Positions 1 through 7,364 of a stretch of 64,000 nt of DNA are shown here, one piece after another. The translations under genes were made by a program, and so were the position numbers. The stretch is taken from the NCBI RefSeq assembly GCF_015624485.1, contig NZ_CP061378.1, positions 4,216,001 through 4,280,000 of the forward strand, read 5' to 3'. This DNA is from Bradyrhizobium genosp. L. GTDB lineage: Bacteria > Pseudomonadota > Alphaproteobacteria > Rhizobiales > Xanthobacteraceae. Below the pieces are notes generated by a model. It was given only the letters and a program-made list of their open reading frames with translations, was not told the origin of the DNA and searched no databases. Numbering within the stretch: the first letter of the stretch is position 1; each line of letters starts with the position of its first letter.

Positions 1-339
1 GAGCAGTTGCAGATCCGGCCGCCGGTGGTCGGCCTCGACCTCGGCATGCTCTCCGGCGGCAACCAGCAGAAGGTGGCGCTGGCGAAATGGCTGACCTACC
101 CGCCGCGCCTGCTGGTGCTGTGCGAGCCGACCCGCGGCATGGATGTCGGGGCCAAGAACGACGTGATCAACATCGTCCGCGATCTCCGCGCCAAGGGACT
201 GGCGATCATCGTGCTGTCGACCGAGCCGGAGACGGTGCTGTCGCTGGCCGACCGCATCCTGGTGCTGAAGCGCGGCGCGGTGGTGCGTGAATTCGCCGGC
301 GAAGCGGTGAGTAAAGACAGGCTGCTGCAGGCGGCGTGA
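1..339 (+). CDS. Sugar ABC transporter ATP-binding protein, C-terminal fragment
   Basis: The gene enters from the left edge, so only about 112 C-terminal residues are seen. They form the last part of the second nucleotide-binding domain of a two-domain RbsA/MglA-type ATPase. Visible parts are the ABC signature LSGGNQQK, a Walker B segment LLVLCEPTRG, the D-loop region and the switch histidine position, here ST in IVLSTEPE. Walker B normally reads LDEP; here the aspartate is a cysteine. The permease follows 12 bases after the stop, so the two are one operon. The substrate cannot be read from this fragment. The methylthioribose kinase gene a few kilobases away hints at methylthioribose, which is inference only. 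Confidence 0.9.
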   Translation, partial: EQLQIRPPVVGLDLGMLSGGNQQKVALAKWLTYPPRLLVLCEPTRGMDVGAKNDVINIVRDLRAKGLAIIVLSTEPETVLSLADRILVLKRGAVVREFAGEAVSKDRLLQAA

Positions 340-351
340 TGGAGTGGCAAG

Positions 352-1386
352 ATGGCAAGCAGTGACGGCGCGACGAGGCCGGCGGATCAGAAACGGCCGC
401 GCGGGCTGGCGACCTTCCTGCGCTCGCAGATGCGCAACATCGCGCCGTTCCTCACCCTGATCTTCCTCAGCGCCTTCTTCGCGATCGCGAGCCCGTCGTT
501 CGCGACCATCGACAATGTCGGCAACATCCTGACCCAGGTATCGGTCACCGGCATCATCGCCGTCGGCCTCACCTTCGTCATCCTGTGCGCGGAGATCGAT
601 CTGTCGGTCGCCAGCATCGCCAACGTCACCGGGATCGCGGTCGCCTATTTCACGATGCAGGAATCCTACGTCAACATCGCCAACGTCCCGATGCCCGGCT
701 GGGCCGCGATCCTGCTGGCGCTGGCGCTGTGCGCGCTGCTCGGCCTGGTCAACGCGCTCGGGCTGACCATGATCGGCATCCCCTCCTTCATCATGACGCT
801 GGCCATGATGCAGATCGCGGCCGGCGTCTCGGCGCTGCTGGTGCGCGGCCAGATCGCCTACAAGGTGCCGGACCTGATCACGACGCTCGGCTCGGGCTCG
901 ATCGGGGGCATCCCCTGGATCGTGATCGTCGCCGCCGTGATGCTGCTCGGCGGCCATCTGGTGCTGACCTACACGCGGTTCGGCCGCTACGTCTACATGG
1001 TCGGCGGCAACCGCGAGGCCGCCGAATTCTCCGGCCTCAACGTCAAGCTGATCCTCGGCAGCGTGATGGTGATCTCGGCAGTCTGCTGCGGCATCGGCGG
1101 CATGCTCGGCGTCGCGCATTTCGGCAGCGCGCAGCAGAACGAGTTCGATACCTATCTGCTCGACTCCATCGCGGCAGTGGTGGTCGGCGGCACCAGCCTG
1201 TTCGGCGGCCGCGGCGGCATCGGCAACACCATCGTCGGCCTGTTCGTGCTCGGCGTGCTCAACAACGGCCTCGACCATGTCAACATCGACAGCTTCCTCA
1301 AGATCCTGATCCGCGGCCTGATCCTGCTCGCCGCGCTGATCATCAACGTGTATGCGCAGCGGCTACGGGAGCAAGCGGCGGACTAG
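352..1386 (+). CDS. Sugar ABC transporter permease (RbsC/BPD_transp_2 family)
   Basis: The 344-residue protein is an inner-membrane permease with about nine hydrophobic helices, the usual size for the ribose/xylose family. A charged cytoplasmic N-terminus of about 35 residues precedes the first helix. The conserved cytoplasmic loop YMVGGNREAAEFSGLNV, near residues 215-230, contacts the ATPase. The motif FGGRGGIGNTIVG near the C-terminus is also typical of the family. The start has GGAG seven bases upstream. It pairs with the ATPase before it to import a sugar. No periplasmic binding protein is in view, so it should lie to the left of the window. Confidence 0.92.
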   Translation: MASSDGATRPADQKRPRGLATFLRSQMRNIAPFLTLIFLSAFFAIASPSFATIDNVGNILTQVSVTGIIAVGLTFVILCAEIDLSVASIANVTGIAVAYFTMQESYVNIANVPMPGWAAILLALALCALLGLVNALGLTMIGIPSFIMTLAMMQIAAGVSALLVRGQIAYKVPDLITTLGSGSIGGIPWIVIVAAVMLLGGHLVLTYTRFGRYVYMVGGNREAAEFSGLNVKLILGSVMVISAVCCGIGGMLGVAHFGSAQQNEFDTYLLDSIAAVVVGGTSLFGGRGGIGNTIVGLFVLGVLNNGLDHVNIDSFLKILIRGLILLAALIINVYAQRLREQAAD

Positions 1387-1428
1387 GGACGGCATTCGGA
1401 TCGAATGCGTGCAAGCCGGCACGATGTC

Positions 1429-1448
1429 GTCCCGGCGAAAGCCGGGAC
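1429..1448. repeat. Short palindrome, GTCCCGGC with GAAA loop
   Basis: An 8-bp perfect stem (GTCCCGGC and GCCGGGAC) closes on a GAAA tetraloop, between the ABC permease and the AraC gene. The same core forms the arms of the long palindrome at 59086-59208, so this looks like a partial copy of that family. There is no T-run, so it is not a standard terminator. Confidence 0.8.
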
Positions 1449-1574
1449 CACCTTGCAACACATTGTACGTCTTCAAACAAACGAGCGCGGTTGGATTTGA
1501 CGTTCGCCTCGCAGGTCGTCTTCAGCTATTCTCCGCGCCTCGGAACTTCCGGACTCCAATGGAGGGTACGGGAA

Positions 1575-2534
1575 ATGAGGACGCGGGCGCTAGGTGCGAT
1601 GGTTTCTGGTTCTGAGACTGGGTTTCCCAACCCGAAGATCCGGTCGGTGCCGGAGATCAATTTTATCAACGGCCCGAGCGTGCAATCCGTTCGAACGGGC
1701 GGATTGATTGCCCGATGTTTCCGCACGACCTGTCTGGAACCGAAGCCTGACGTTTTCCTCGGCTTTTGCGCCGAAGACACCTACATGGTCAGGCTGTTTC
1801 TGAAGGCACATCCGGCAAACACGTTGGTCCGGGGACGGCGACGCATTGACTTGCCTCCGCGGGGCTCGATGGAAAGTGCGATCAGGCACGTTTGCGAGCC
1901 CTTCTCCTGGAAGATGAGCCACGCGGTCGATGTCATCAATTTTGAGATTCCAACGATGACAATCCACGATTACCTGCCAAGCCGCCGCTCTCGTTCGGTC
2001 GCGCAATTGAAGGTCGATGAAAATTCCAGCCTTACCGATCCGACGATCGCGTCATTCGGCCTTGCAACGCTACAGGTCATCGACGCGGAGAAGGACTTCA
2101 CTCAGTTCTTTGTCGATCATATCGTCGATGGCCTCTGCAAACACGTCGCGCTCCAATATTTCGGAGCTGACGATCTCGAGGCACGACGCGGCGGATTGGC
2201 TCCCTGGCAGGAACGCCGCGCGAAGGACCTGATGCATTCGGCGATCGGTCGAACCCTCTCTCTGCAGGAAGTTGCGGATTTATGCGGATTGTCAGTGGGG
2301 CATTTTTCGAAGGCTTTCAAGAAATCGACCGGCTGCTCGCCGCACAAATGGCTCATGGAGCAGCGGATCGAAATGGCGCTGTCCCTCCTGTCGGACGACA
2401 CGTTGTCTCTGACGGATATCGCAGCACGGTGCGGCTTCGTCGACCAGAGCCACCTTACGAAAACGTGCAACCGCCGCGTCGGAGTGCCTCCGGGCGTCTA
2501 TAGAAGGCGCGCGGCTTCGGCCTTGGCCGGGTAG
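1575..2534 (+). CDS. AraC-family transcriptional regulator
   Basis: The 319-residue protein ends in a two-helix-turn-helix AraC domain from about residue 213. Helix 1 lies around LSLQEVADLCGLSVGHFSKA and helix 2 around LSLTDIAARCGFVDQSHL, followed by the typical G-x-P-x-x-Y-R-R end. The N-terminal 200 residues have no recognisable ligand domain and probably sense an inducer. I chose ATG 1575 because GGAGG lies nine bases upstream; ATG 1599 is an alternative. The open frame extends far upstream but only antisense-like, low-information sequence is there. Codon use is less GC-rich than in neighbouring genes, which suggests transfer. The likely target is the hydrolase-SDR-HD gene set downstream. 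Confidence 0.88.
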   Translation: MRTRALGAMVSGSETGFPNPKIRSVPEINFINGPSVQSVRTGGLIARCFRTTCLEPKPDVFLGFCAEDTYMVRLFLKAHPANTLVRGRRRIDLPPRGSMESAIRHVCEPFSWKMSHAVDVINFEIPTMTIHDYLPSRRSRSVAQLKVDENSSLTDPTIASFGLATLQVIDAEKDFTQFFVDHIVDGLCKHVALQYFGADDLEARRGGLAPWQERRAKDLMHSAIGRTLSLQEVADLCGLSVGHFSKAFKKSTGCSPHKWLMEQRIEMALSLLSDDTLSLTDIAARCGFVDQSHLTKTCNRRVGVPPGVYRRRAASALAG

Positions 2535-2675
2535 CTCGAAAATTCCAGCATCGAAATATCCAAAACGCTCGGCCTCGTACAAGACGGTGACCGGCCAGCG
2601 GCCGATATTGCCCCAGGTGGCGGACGTGTTGGTTCCGACTGCCTCCGCCGAAGATTTGTAGGCGGTGTCAATCAT
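2530..2675 (-). pseudogene. Probable 5' remnant of a minus-strand gene
   Basis: A minus-strand reading frame starts at ATG 2675 behind a perfect AGGAGG (2686-2691 on the plus strand) and gives about 48 residues with protein-like composition, beginning MIDTAYKSSAEAVGTN, before running into sequence antisense to the AraC gene. Codon third positions are mostly G or C in the first 40 codons. I do not recognise the family. It looks like the start of a gene whose remainder was lost at a junction near 2530. It could instead be a chance frame. Confidence 0.35.
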
Positions 2676-2744
2676 CTGGTGTGGGCCTCCTGCGAATCCG
2701 GTGTCGGCGGTCAGACCGGGTCAACCTTTGAAAGGGATGGCGAG

Positions 2745-3749
2745 ATGGCCTCGTTCACTGAAGGGACTCCTGCATCCCGCCGCGACTTGCTGCTTGCGAG
2801 CGCGGGAGGCCTGGCGCTGGCTTTGGCGAGCCCTTCCCGTGCAACACCGGACAAGCCGAGCATCGAGCCGCCGATGGCTTCGGACGTGCCATATACCGAG
2901 CATCGCATATCCAGCGGCGACGGCATGGTTTATGCGCGTGAGTATCCCGGCCAGGATCCCGCGTTCGTCATGATGCACGGATTCCCGGACAACCTTCACA
3001 TCTACGATTACCTCGTCCCCTATCTGACGCGCGCCGGCAGGCGCGTCGCGGTGTTCGATTTCCTTGGATTCGGTCGGTCGGAGAAGGTCGCGGTCGAAGG
3101 CTATCGATACACGTTCAAGCAGCAGGTTGGGGACCTGGCCGCCGTCGTCGATACGCTCAAGATCGACAAGTTCGTACCAGTCGGTCACGACTCCGGTGGA
3201 CCATGCGCTGCCAACTACGCCCTCGACAATCCCGACCGGGTGGCCTGGCTTTGCCTGATGAATTGCTACTATTCGGACTCTCCGACGTGGCGACTGCCTG
3301 AAATCATCGAAGTATTCGGCGACCCCTGGCTCAAGGAGCTTGCCCACGCGTTTCTGAGCGATCCCGACAAGATGGCTTGGCTGATCACGTTCCAGGACAA
3401 GCATTTTCAGGTCAACATGCCCGCGGACTTGAGAGAGCGCTTCGACGGCATCGTGCGACCGATCGTCAACGGCAACTTCTCAGGCGGGGCCGGTCCCGCC
3501 TTTGCGCAAATGACCGCACAGGTCCGCGACAGCGTGGCCTACAATACGTCACGGCTCCCCGACGTCCGTCGGTTCGGCAAGAAGGTCAACCTGATCTGGG
3601 GCGTCCAGGACCCTTATTTGACGTCCGCCACGGCGGCAGCGATCGCCGCGACCTATCCCCAAGGCGGCGTAAAGTCGGTCCAGGCCGGCCATTGGCTGAT
3701 GATCGACAGACCGGCCGAGGTCGCGCAACTCCTGCTCACATCGAGCTGA
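2745..3749 (+). CDS. Alpha/beta hydrolase, epoxide hydrolase/haloalkane dehalogenase type, Tat-exported
   Basis: The 334-residue protein begins with a twin-arginine signal (SRRDLLLASAGG, residues 11-22) and an AxA-like cleavage region near residue 33, so it should be exported folded. The mature part is an alpha/beta hydrolase. It has the HGFPD oxyanion-hole motif at residues 78-82 and the nucleophile elbow GHDSGG with Asp149. The acid candidate is Asp289 in GVQDPY and the base is His316 in AGHW. An aspartate nucleophile with HGxP is the pattern of epoxide hydrolases and haloalkane dehalogenases rather than esterases. GAAAGGG lies eight bases before ATG 2745. The substrate is unknown. It is probably controlled by the AraC protein upstream. 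Confidence 0.88.
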   Translation: MASFTEGTPASRRDLLLASAGGLALALASPSRATPDKPSIEPPMASDVPYTEHRISSGDGMVYAREYPGQDPAFVMMHGFPDNLHIYDYLVPYLTRAGRRVAVFDFLGFGRSEKVAVEGYRYTFKQQVGDLAAVVDTLKIDKFVPVGHDSGGPCAANYALDNPDRVAWLCLMNCYYSDSPTWRLPEIIEVFGDPWLKELAHAFLSDPDKMAWLITFQDKHFQVNMPADLRERFDGIVRPIVNGNFSGGAGPAFAQMTAQVRDSVAYNTSRLPDVRRFGKKVNLIWGVQDPYLTSATAAAIAATYPQGGVKSVQAGHWLMIDRPAEVAQLLLTSS

Positions 3750-3855
3750 GATCCCAGGCCATGCTCCCGCTGTTTCGGAGGTCTGGACTGAGCACACCCG
3801 CACGGCTGCGGGAATGGCCAGAGACGGCCATGCGGCGCTGGAAACGAGGTCTGCC

Positions 3856-4569
3856 ATGGACGTAACGAACGCAACTGTCTTCATCACTGGCGCCAACCGC
3901 GGCTTGGGCCTGGCTTTTGCTCGGGAGGCAAGACTCCGTGGGGCAAAGAAGGTCTACGCCGGCGTGCGCAACACGGGCGGCTTTCAGGAGCCCGGCATTA
4001 CCCCGATCAGGATCGATGTCACGGACAAGGCCTCGATCGCCGCAGCCGCCGAACTGGCCGCGGATACGACCCTGCTGATCAACAACGCCGGAATCGCCGC
4101 GCTGATCGACGGGCCACTGGCGCCGGATGTCGAAGCGCAGTCGATCCGGATGTTCGAGACGAACTACTATGGCGTCGTGCGCGTCACGCAGGCCTTCGAG
4201 CGGACCTTGCTGGCCAAGCCGCATGCCGCCATCATCAACGTGCTTTCCGATATCGTGTGGCTTCCGCGGCCCTATCTGACCCCCTATGCGGCGTCAAAGA
4301 CGGCGGCATGGAGCTTCACCAACCAGCTTCGCTTTCACCTGCGGGAGCGAGGCGTGCAGGTCCTCGGCCTGCATGTCGGCTTCATGGATACCGACCTGAC
4401 CAACGGCATCGACGTGGCGAAAGCCAGCCCGGAGGACGTGGTGCGACAGACCTATGATGCTCTCGCGGCCGGCAAGAGCGAGATCATGGCCGACAAGGGA
4501 ACGGCGGTGCTGAAAGGCACGCTGGCGGCTGAGGTGCCCGGCTACATCACCCCGCCGCCAGGGCTTTGA
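3856..4569 (+). CDS. Short-chain dehydrogenase/reductase
   Basis: The 237-residue protein is a classical SDR. It has the cofactor motif TGANRGLG at residues 11-18, NNAG near residue 80, and the catalytic Tyr144 and Lys148 in YAASK with a serine upstream in the NVLSD strand. An arginine in the glycine motif and the short acidic-poor strand that follows would fit NADP(H), but this is not decisive. The start ATG 3856 has GAGG six bases upstream. It sits 106 bases after the hydrolase and 43 before the HD gene, so the three are probably co-transcribed. The substrate is likely a small ketone or alcohol linked to the hydrolase. Confidence 0.92.
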   Translation: MDVTNATVFITGANRGLGLAFAREARLRGAKKVYAGVRNTGGFQEPGITPIRIDVTDKASIAAAAELAADTTLLINNAGIAALIDGPLAPDVEAQSIRMFETNYYGVVRVTQAFERTLLAKPHAAIINVLSDIVWLPRPYLTPYAASKTAAWSFTNQLRFHLRERGVQVLGLHVGFMDTDLTNGIDVAKASPEDVVRQTYDALAAGKSEIMADKGTAVLKGTLAAEVPGYITPPPGL

Positions 4570-4612
4570 TCACGGGTCCGAAGACCCCAAGAGTGAATTC
4601 CAAGGAGAACAC

Positions 4613-5254
4613 ATGAAGGCGGCTGTCAGCATCGGGGGCGTTGTCGCTCCAGACTCGGATCTCGCGCGCAAGGCCGCGACGCTCGCGGAGCAGGCCCATT
4701 CCAAGGCGCTGCTCAACCACGTGCACCGGACGTGGTGGTTTGCCGAGTTCCTCGGCAGGAAGCGGGAGATGAAATATGATCGCGAGCTCGTCTACATCGC
4801 CTCGATGCTCCATGACCTCGGCCTTTCGCCTTTGCACATCGCCGACAAGCGGTTCGAGGTCGACGGCGCCGATGCGGCCAGCCGTTTCTTGCGCGAGAAC
4901 GATTATCCAAAGTCGAAAACCGAGCTCGTTTGGGATGCAATCGCGCTTCACTCGGTCGTTGACATCGCCGATCGCAGGCAGCCGGAGGTCGCGCTTGTCC
5001 ATTTCGGCGCTCACGTCGACGTCATGGGACTTCGGATAGAGGAGATCACTCCGTCCCTGATCGACGATACCCTTGCGCTCTACCCGAGGATTGGAATGAA
5101 GGCAGCGTTCACGGAAGCCTTGGCTGAAGTCGCCAGGAAGAAGCCGCATACTGCAATCGGGACCGGGCTGGCCGACATTGGCCGGCGCCTCGTGCATGGT
5201 CTCGAGATTCCGAACGTCTGCGATATCATTTACGCCGCCCCCTTCGACAGTTGA
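4613..5254 (+). CDS. HD-domain hydrolase, cyanamide-hydratase-like
   Basis: The 213-residue protein has a metal-binding HD domain with histidines near residues 29-38 (AHSKALLNHVH) and the HD pair in SMLHDLGLS (His67-Asp68). Further downstream are the motifs RFEVDGADAASRFL and VWDAIALHS. This arrangement matches the subfamily that includes fungal cyanamide hydratase Ddi2 and many uncharacterised bacterial proteins. The reaction here is unknown. AAGGAGA just before ATG 4613 fixes the start. It is the last gene of the AraC-hydrolase-SDR-HD set and its stop lies only 10 bases from the convergent mtnK stop. Confidence 0.85.
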   Translation: MKAAVSIGGVVAPDSDLARKAATLAEQAHSKALLNHVHRTWWFAEFLGRKREMKYDRELVYIASMLHDLGLSPLHIADKRFEVDGADAASRFLRENDYPKSKTELVWDAIALHSVVDIADRRQPEVALVHFGAHVDVMGLRIEEITPSLIDDTLALYPRIGMKAAFTEALAEVARKKPHTAIGTGLADIGRRLVHGLEIPNVCDIIYAAPFDS

Positions 5255-5263
5255 AGCGCAGCG

Positions 5264-6568
5264 CTACCCGGCAAATTCAGGCTGCCAGTTACGTACCTCG
5301 CGTGCTGCCTTTGTCACCGCTCCGATGGTTGCGAACGACGGCGTTTCCAGCATCATGTCGCGCGCGAGCTTGAGGCTCCTCGCCTCGCAGATCGCGCGCT
5401 GCTTCTCGTCGGCGATCCATTCGAAATCGATGTTGTGGGCGAGACCGAGGATGCGGCGGATGGTCTTTGCGGCCGCAAAGCCGACGGTGTCCTGGAACAG
5501 CCGAGCCATGTAGGCCTGCCGCTCCGCCTCCAGCCGCGCGGCGCCGGCTTCGCCTGGGAATAGCGAGGCCGGATAGCCGTCGCCCTTGGCTTCGCTGCGC
5601 CAGAGTGCCAGGAATTTTCGCGAGAACTCGATCCAGACGCCCTCGGTGATTTCCAGCAGCCAAGCCTCGAACGACGCCCGCTCGCCCGCCGTGCCCTCGT
5701 GCCCGGCCGAGGCCAGATAGGCCATCAAGAGATTGCCGATGACGGCGCCGATATCGAACCCCATCGGGCCGTAAAAGGCGAACTCGGGATCGATCACCTT
5801 GGTCTCTGTGGCGGTGACCATGATCGAGCCGGTGTGCAGATCGCCGTGCAGCAGCGCCTCCGGGCTCGCCATGAATTTCAGCTTCAGCCTGGAGATCGCG
5901 ACATGGAGGTCGAGGTCGTCGCGGAAGGCGGCCGCCGTTTGGTCGAGCCAGGGCGCGGTCCAACGGTTCTGCTCGGCGATGCGATAGGGATCGGTGAAGA
6001 TCAGATCCTCGGTGATCTTGCAGAGTGCATGATTGCCGGCGAAGGCCGCGATCCCCTCCTTCTTCTCCGCGGCCGTGCGTGCGAGGTCGGAGGAGAAGAA
6101 CAGGGTTTGCGCCAGGAAGGTCGAGATATCCTCGACGAAGCGCGGATAGTGCGTCGCCGCGATTAGCCCCTTGCGCATGATGATGTGCGGCTCGAGCAGT
6201 TCCATCGCGGTGAGCGCGAGCGGGCTGTCATGATGCAGCACCGCCGGCACCAGCTTTGGCGCGAGATGCGCCTGATGGACCAGCGCCATGTGCTCGTAAT
6301 GGGCGCGCGACAGCGGCAGCGGCCAGCTCTCGCCGACCAGCCGTACATAGGGCAGCGCCTGCTTGACCGCCAGCCCGCCGCTTATCCCCTTGACGATGAA
6401 GACGAGGTTGAGATTGCCGTCGCCGACCTCGCTGATCGACCAGTCGGCGGGCGCACCGCCGAGTCGCGCGGCGATGGCGGGCTGTGCGGCGAGATAATCC
6501 CTGAGGTCGGTCTCGCGCAGGATTCGATATGCACTTTGCCCGGAGGCCGGTTGCGCCTGCAGGTTCAT
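5264..6568 (-). CDS. mtnK: S-methyl-5-thioribose kinase
   Basis: The 434-residue protein phosphorylates methylthioribose in the methionine salvage pathway. It has a choline-kinase-like fold. Visible parts are the ATP-binding N-lobe (EVGDGNLNLVFIVKG), the catalytic Brenner-type loop LLHGDLHTGSIMV and the metal-binding VIDPEFAFYGPMGFDIG. Length and motifs fit MtnK. ATG 6568 is chosen because GGAGGAG lies six bases upstream; in-frame ATGs at 6604 and 6610 lack this. The partner isomerase mtnA is not in the window. The gene meets the HD gene tail to tail. The ABC transporter at the left edge might supply its substrate, separated from it by the accessory cassette. Confidence 0.93.
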   Translation of the reverse strand: MNLQAQPASGQSAYRILRETDLRDYLAAQPAIAARLGGAPADWSISEVGDGNLNLVFIVKGISGGLAVKQALPYVRLVGESWPLPLSRAHYEHMALVHQAHLAPKLVPAVLHHDSPLALTAMELLEPHIIMRKGLIAATHYPRFVEDISTFLAQTLFFSSDLARTAAEKKEGIAAFAGNHALCKITEDLIFTDPYRIAEQNRWTAPWLDQTAAAFRDDLDLHVAISRLKLKFMASPEALLHGDLHTGSIMVTATETKVIDPEFAFYGPMGFDIGAVIGNLLMAYLASAGHEGTAGERASFEAWLLEITEGVWIEFSRKFLALWRSEAKGDGYPASLFPGEAGAARLEAERQAYMARLFQDTVGFAAAKTIRRILGLAHNIDFEWIADEKQRAICEARSLKLARDMMLETPSFATIGAVTKAAREVRNWQPEFAG

Positions 6569-6625
6569 CGTCGTCTCCTCCAGATAGTCCGGGGCGAGGT
6601 TCATCCCCACTCCCGCTTTCAGGCA

Positions 6626-6925
6626 TCAATTGTGAAACTCGGGCACTCCCATCAGGCGCGACAACCGGTCGACCGAGAGATAGCCGGCATAATAGGCCCA
6701 CATCCCGATCGCGAAGAACACCGCCGAGAGCAACGTGGTCCAGAGCAGCTTGCGGCCCATCCGCGCCAGGACCGGCGCGCCGGGGTCGGTGCCGGGGGCG
6801 CCGATGCCGTCCTCATGCTGGCTGCGCACGCCGAAGGGCAGCGTCAGGAACAGCACGAGCCACCACAGCACGAAGTAGATCGCAAACCCGGTGGAGATCT
6901 GGTAGGCCGAGATCTGGAAGGGCAT
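6626..6925 (-). CDS. DUF1467 family membrane protein
   Basis: A 99-residue protein with two hydrophobic segments, around residues 10-30 and 62-82, separated by a polar loop that starts with the motif TLPFGVRSQHEDG. This is the pattern of the DUF1467 family of alphaproteobacteria, whose function is unknown. It begins seven bases after the mce stop and is probably translated from the same mRNA. In related genomes this small gene usually sits beside mce, as here. Confidence 0.85.
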   Translation of the reverse strand: MPFQISAYQISTGFAIYFVLWWLVLFLTLPFGVRSQHEDGIGAPGTDPGAPVLARMGRKLLWTTLLSAVFFAIGMWAYYAGYLSVDRLSRLMGVPEFHN

Positions 6926-6931
6926 GGCGGC

Positions 6932-7336
6932 TCAGGCCTGTTCGATCTCAACCAGCGCGCCGGAAAAGTCCTTCGGGTGGAAGAACAGCACCGGCTTGCC
7001 GTGGGCGCCGATCTTCGGCTGGCCGTCGCCGAGCACCCGTGCGCCCTCGGCGACCATGCGGTCGCGCGCCGCGATGATGTCGGGCACGTCGTAGCAGACA
7101 TGGTGGATGCCGCCATCGGCATTGCGCTCGACGAATTTCGCGATCGGCGAGGCCTCGCCGAGCGGTTCGATGAACTCGATCTTGGTGTTCGGCAGCGTCA
7201 CGAACACAGTGATGACGCCGTGCTCCGGCAGCGGCACGGCGTCGGACACCTCGGCATTGAAGGCGGCGCCGTAGATCTTCGCGGCCTGCCTGGCGTCCTT
7301 CACCGCGATCGCGACGTGATTGAGCCGACCCAGCAT
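6932..7336 (-). CDS. mce: Methylmalonyl-CoA epimerase
   Basis: The 134-residue vicinal-oxygen-chelate protein interconverts (R)- and (S)-methylmalonyl-CoA on the propionyl-CoA to succinyl-CoA route. The metal ligands are recognisable: His in LNHVAIAV near residue 7, Glu/Gln in the central strand, His in GIHHVCYDV, and Glu in the last strand ALVEIEQA. GGGAGAGAGAC precedes the start. It lies downstream of rnj in the same direction with a short gap, so it is probably part of the transcript running from nuo or birA. Confidence 0.93.
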   Translation of the reverse strand: MLGRLNHVAIAVKDARQAAKIYGAAFNAEVSDAVPLPEHGVITVFVTLPNTKIEFIEPLGEASPIAKFVERNADGGIHHVCYDVPDIIAARDRMVAEGARVLGDGQPKIGAHGKPVLFFHPKDFSGALVEIEQA

Positions 7337-7364
7337 GTCTCTCTCCCTTGTCGTTTATACGCGC

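Noticed and set aside
1429-1448. Terminator for the ABC transporter operon
   Set aside because: The stem has no T-run on either side and matches a dispersed repeat core.
585-1574. Upstream extension of the AraC frame through the ABC permease
   Set aside because: The first 330 codons are a shifted reading of the permease gene, rich in Arg and Pro; the AraC start at 1575 has its own ribosome-binding site.
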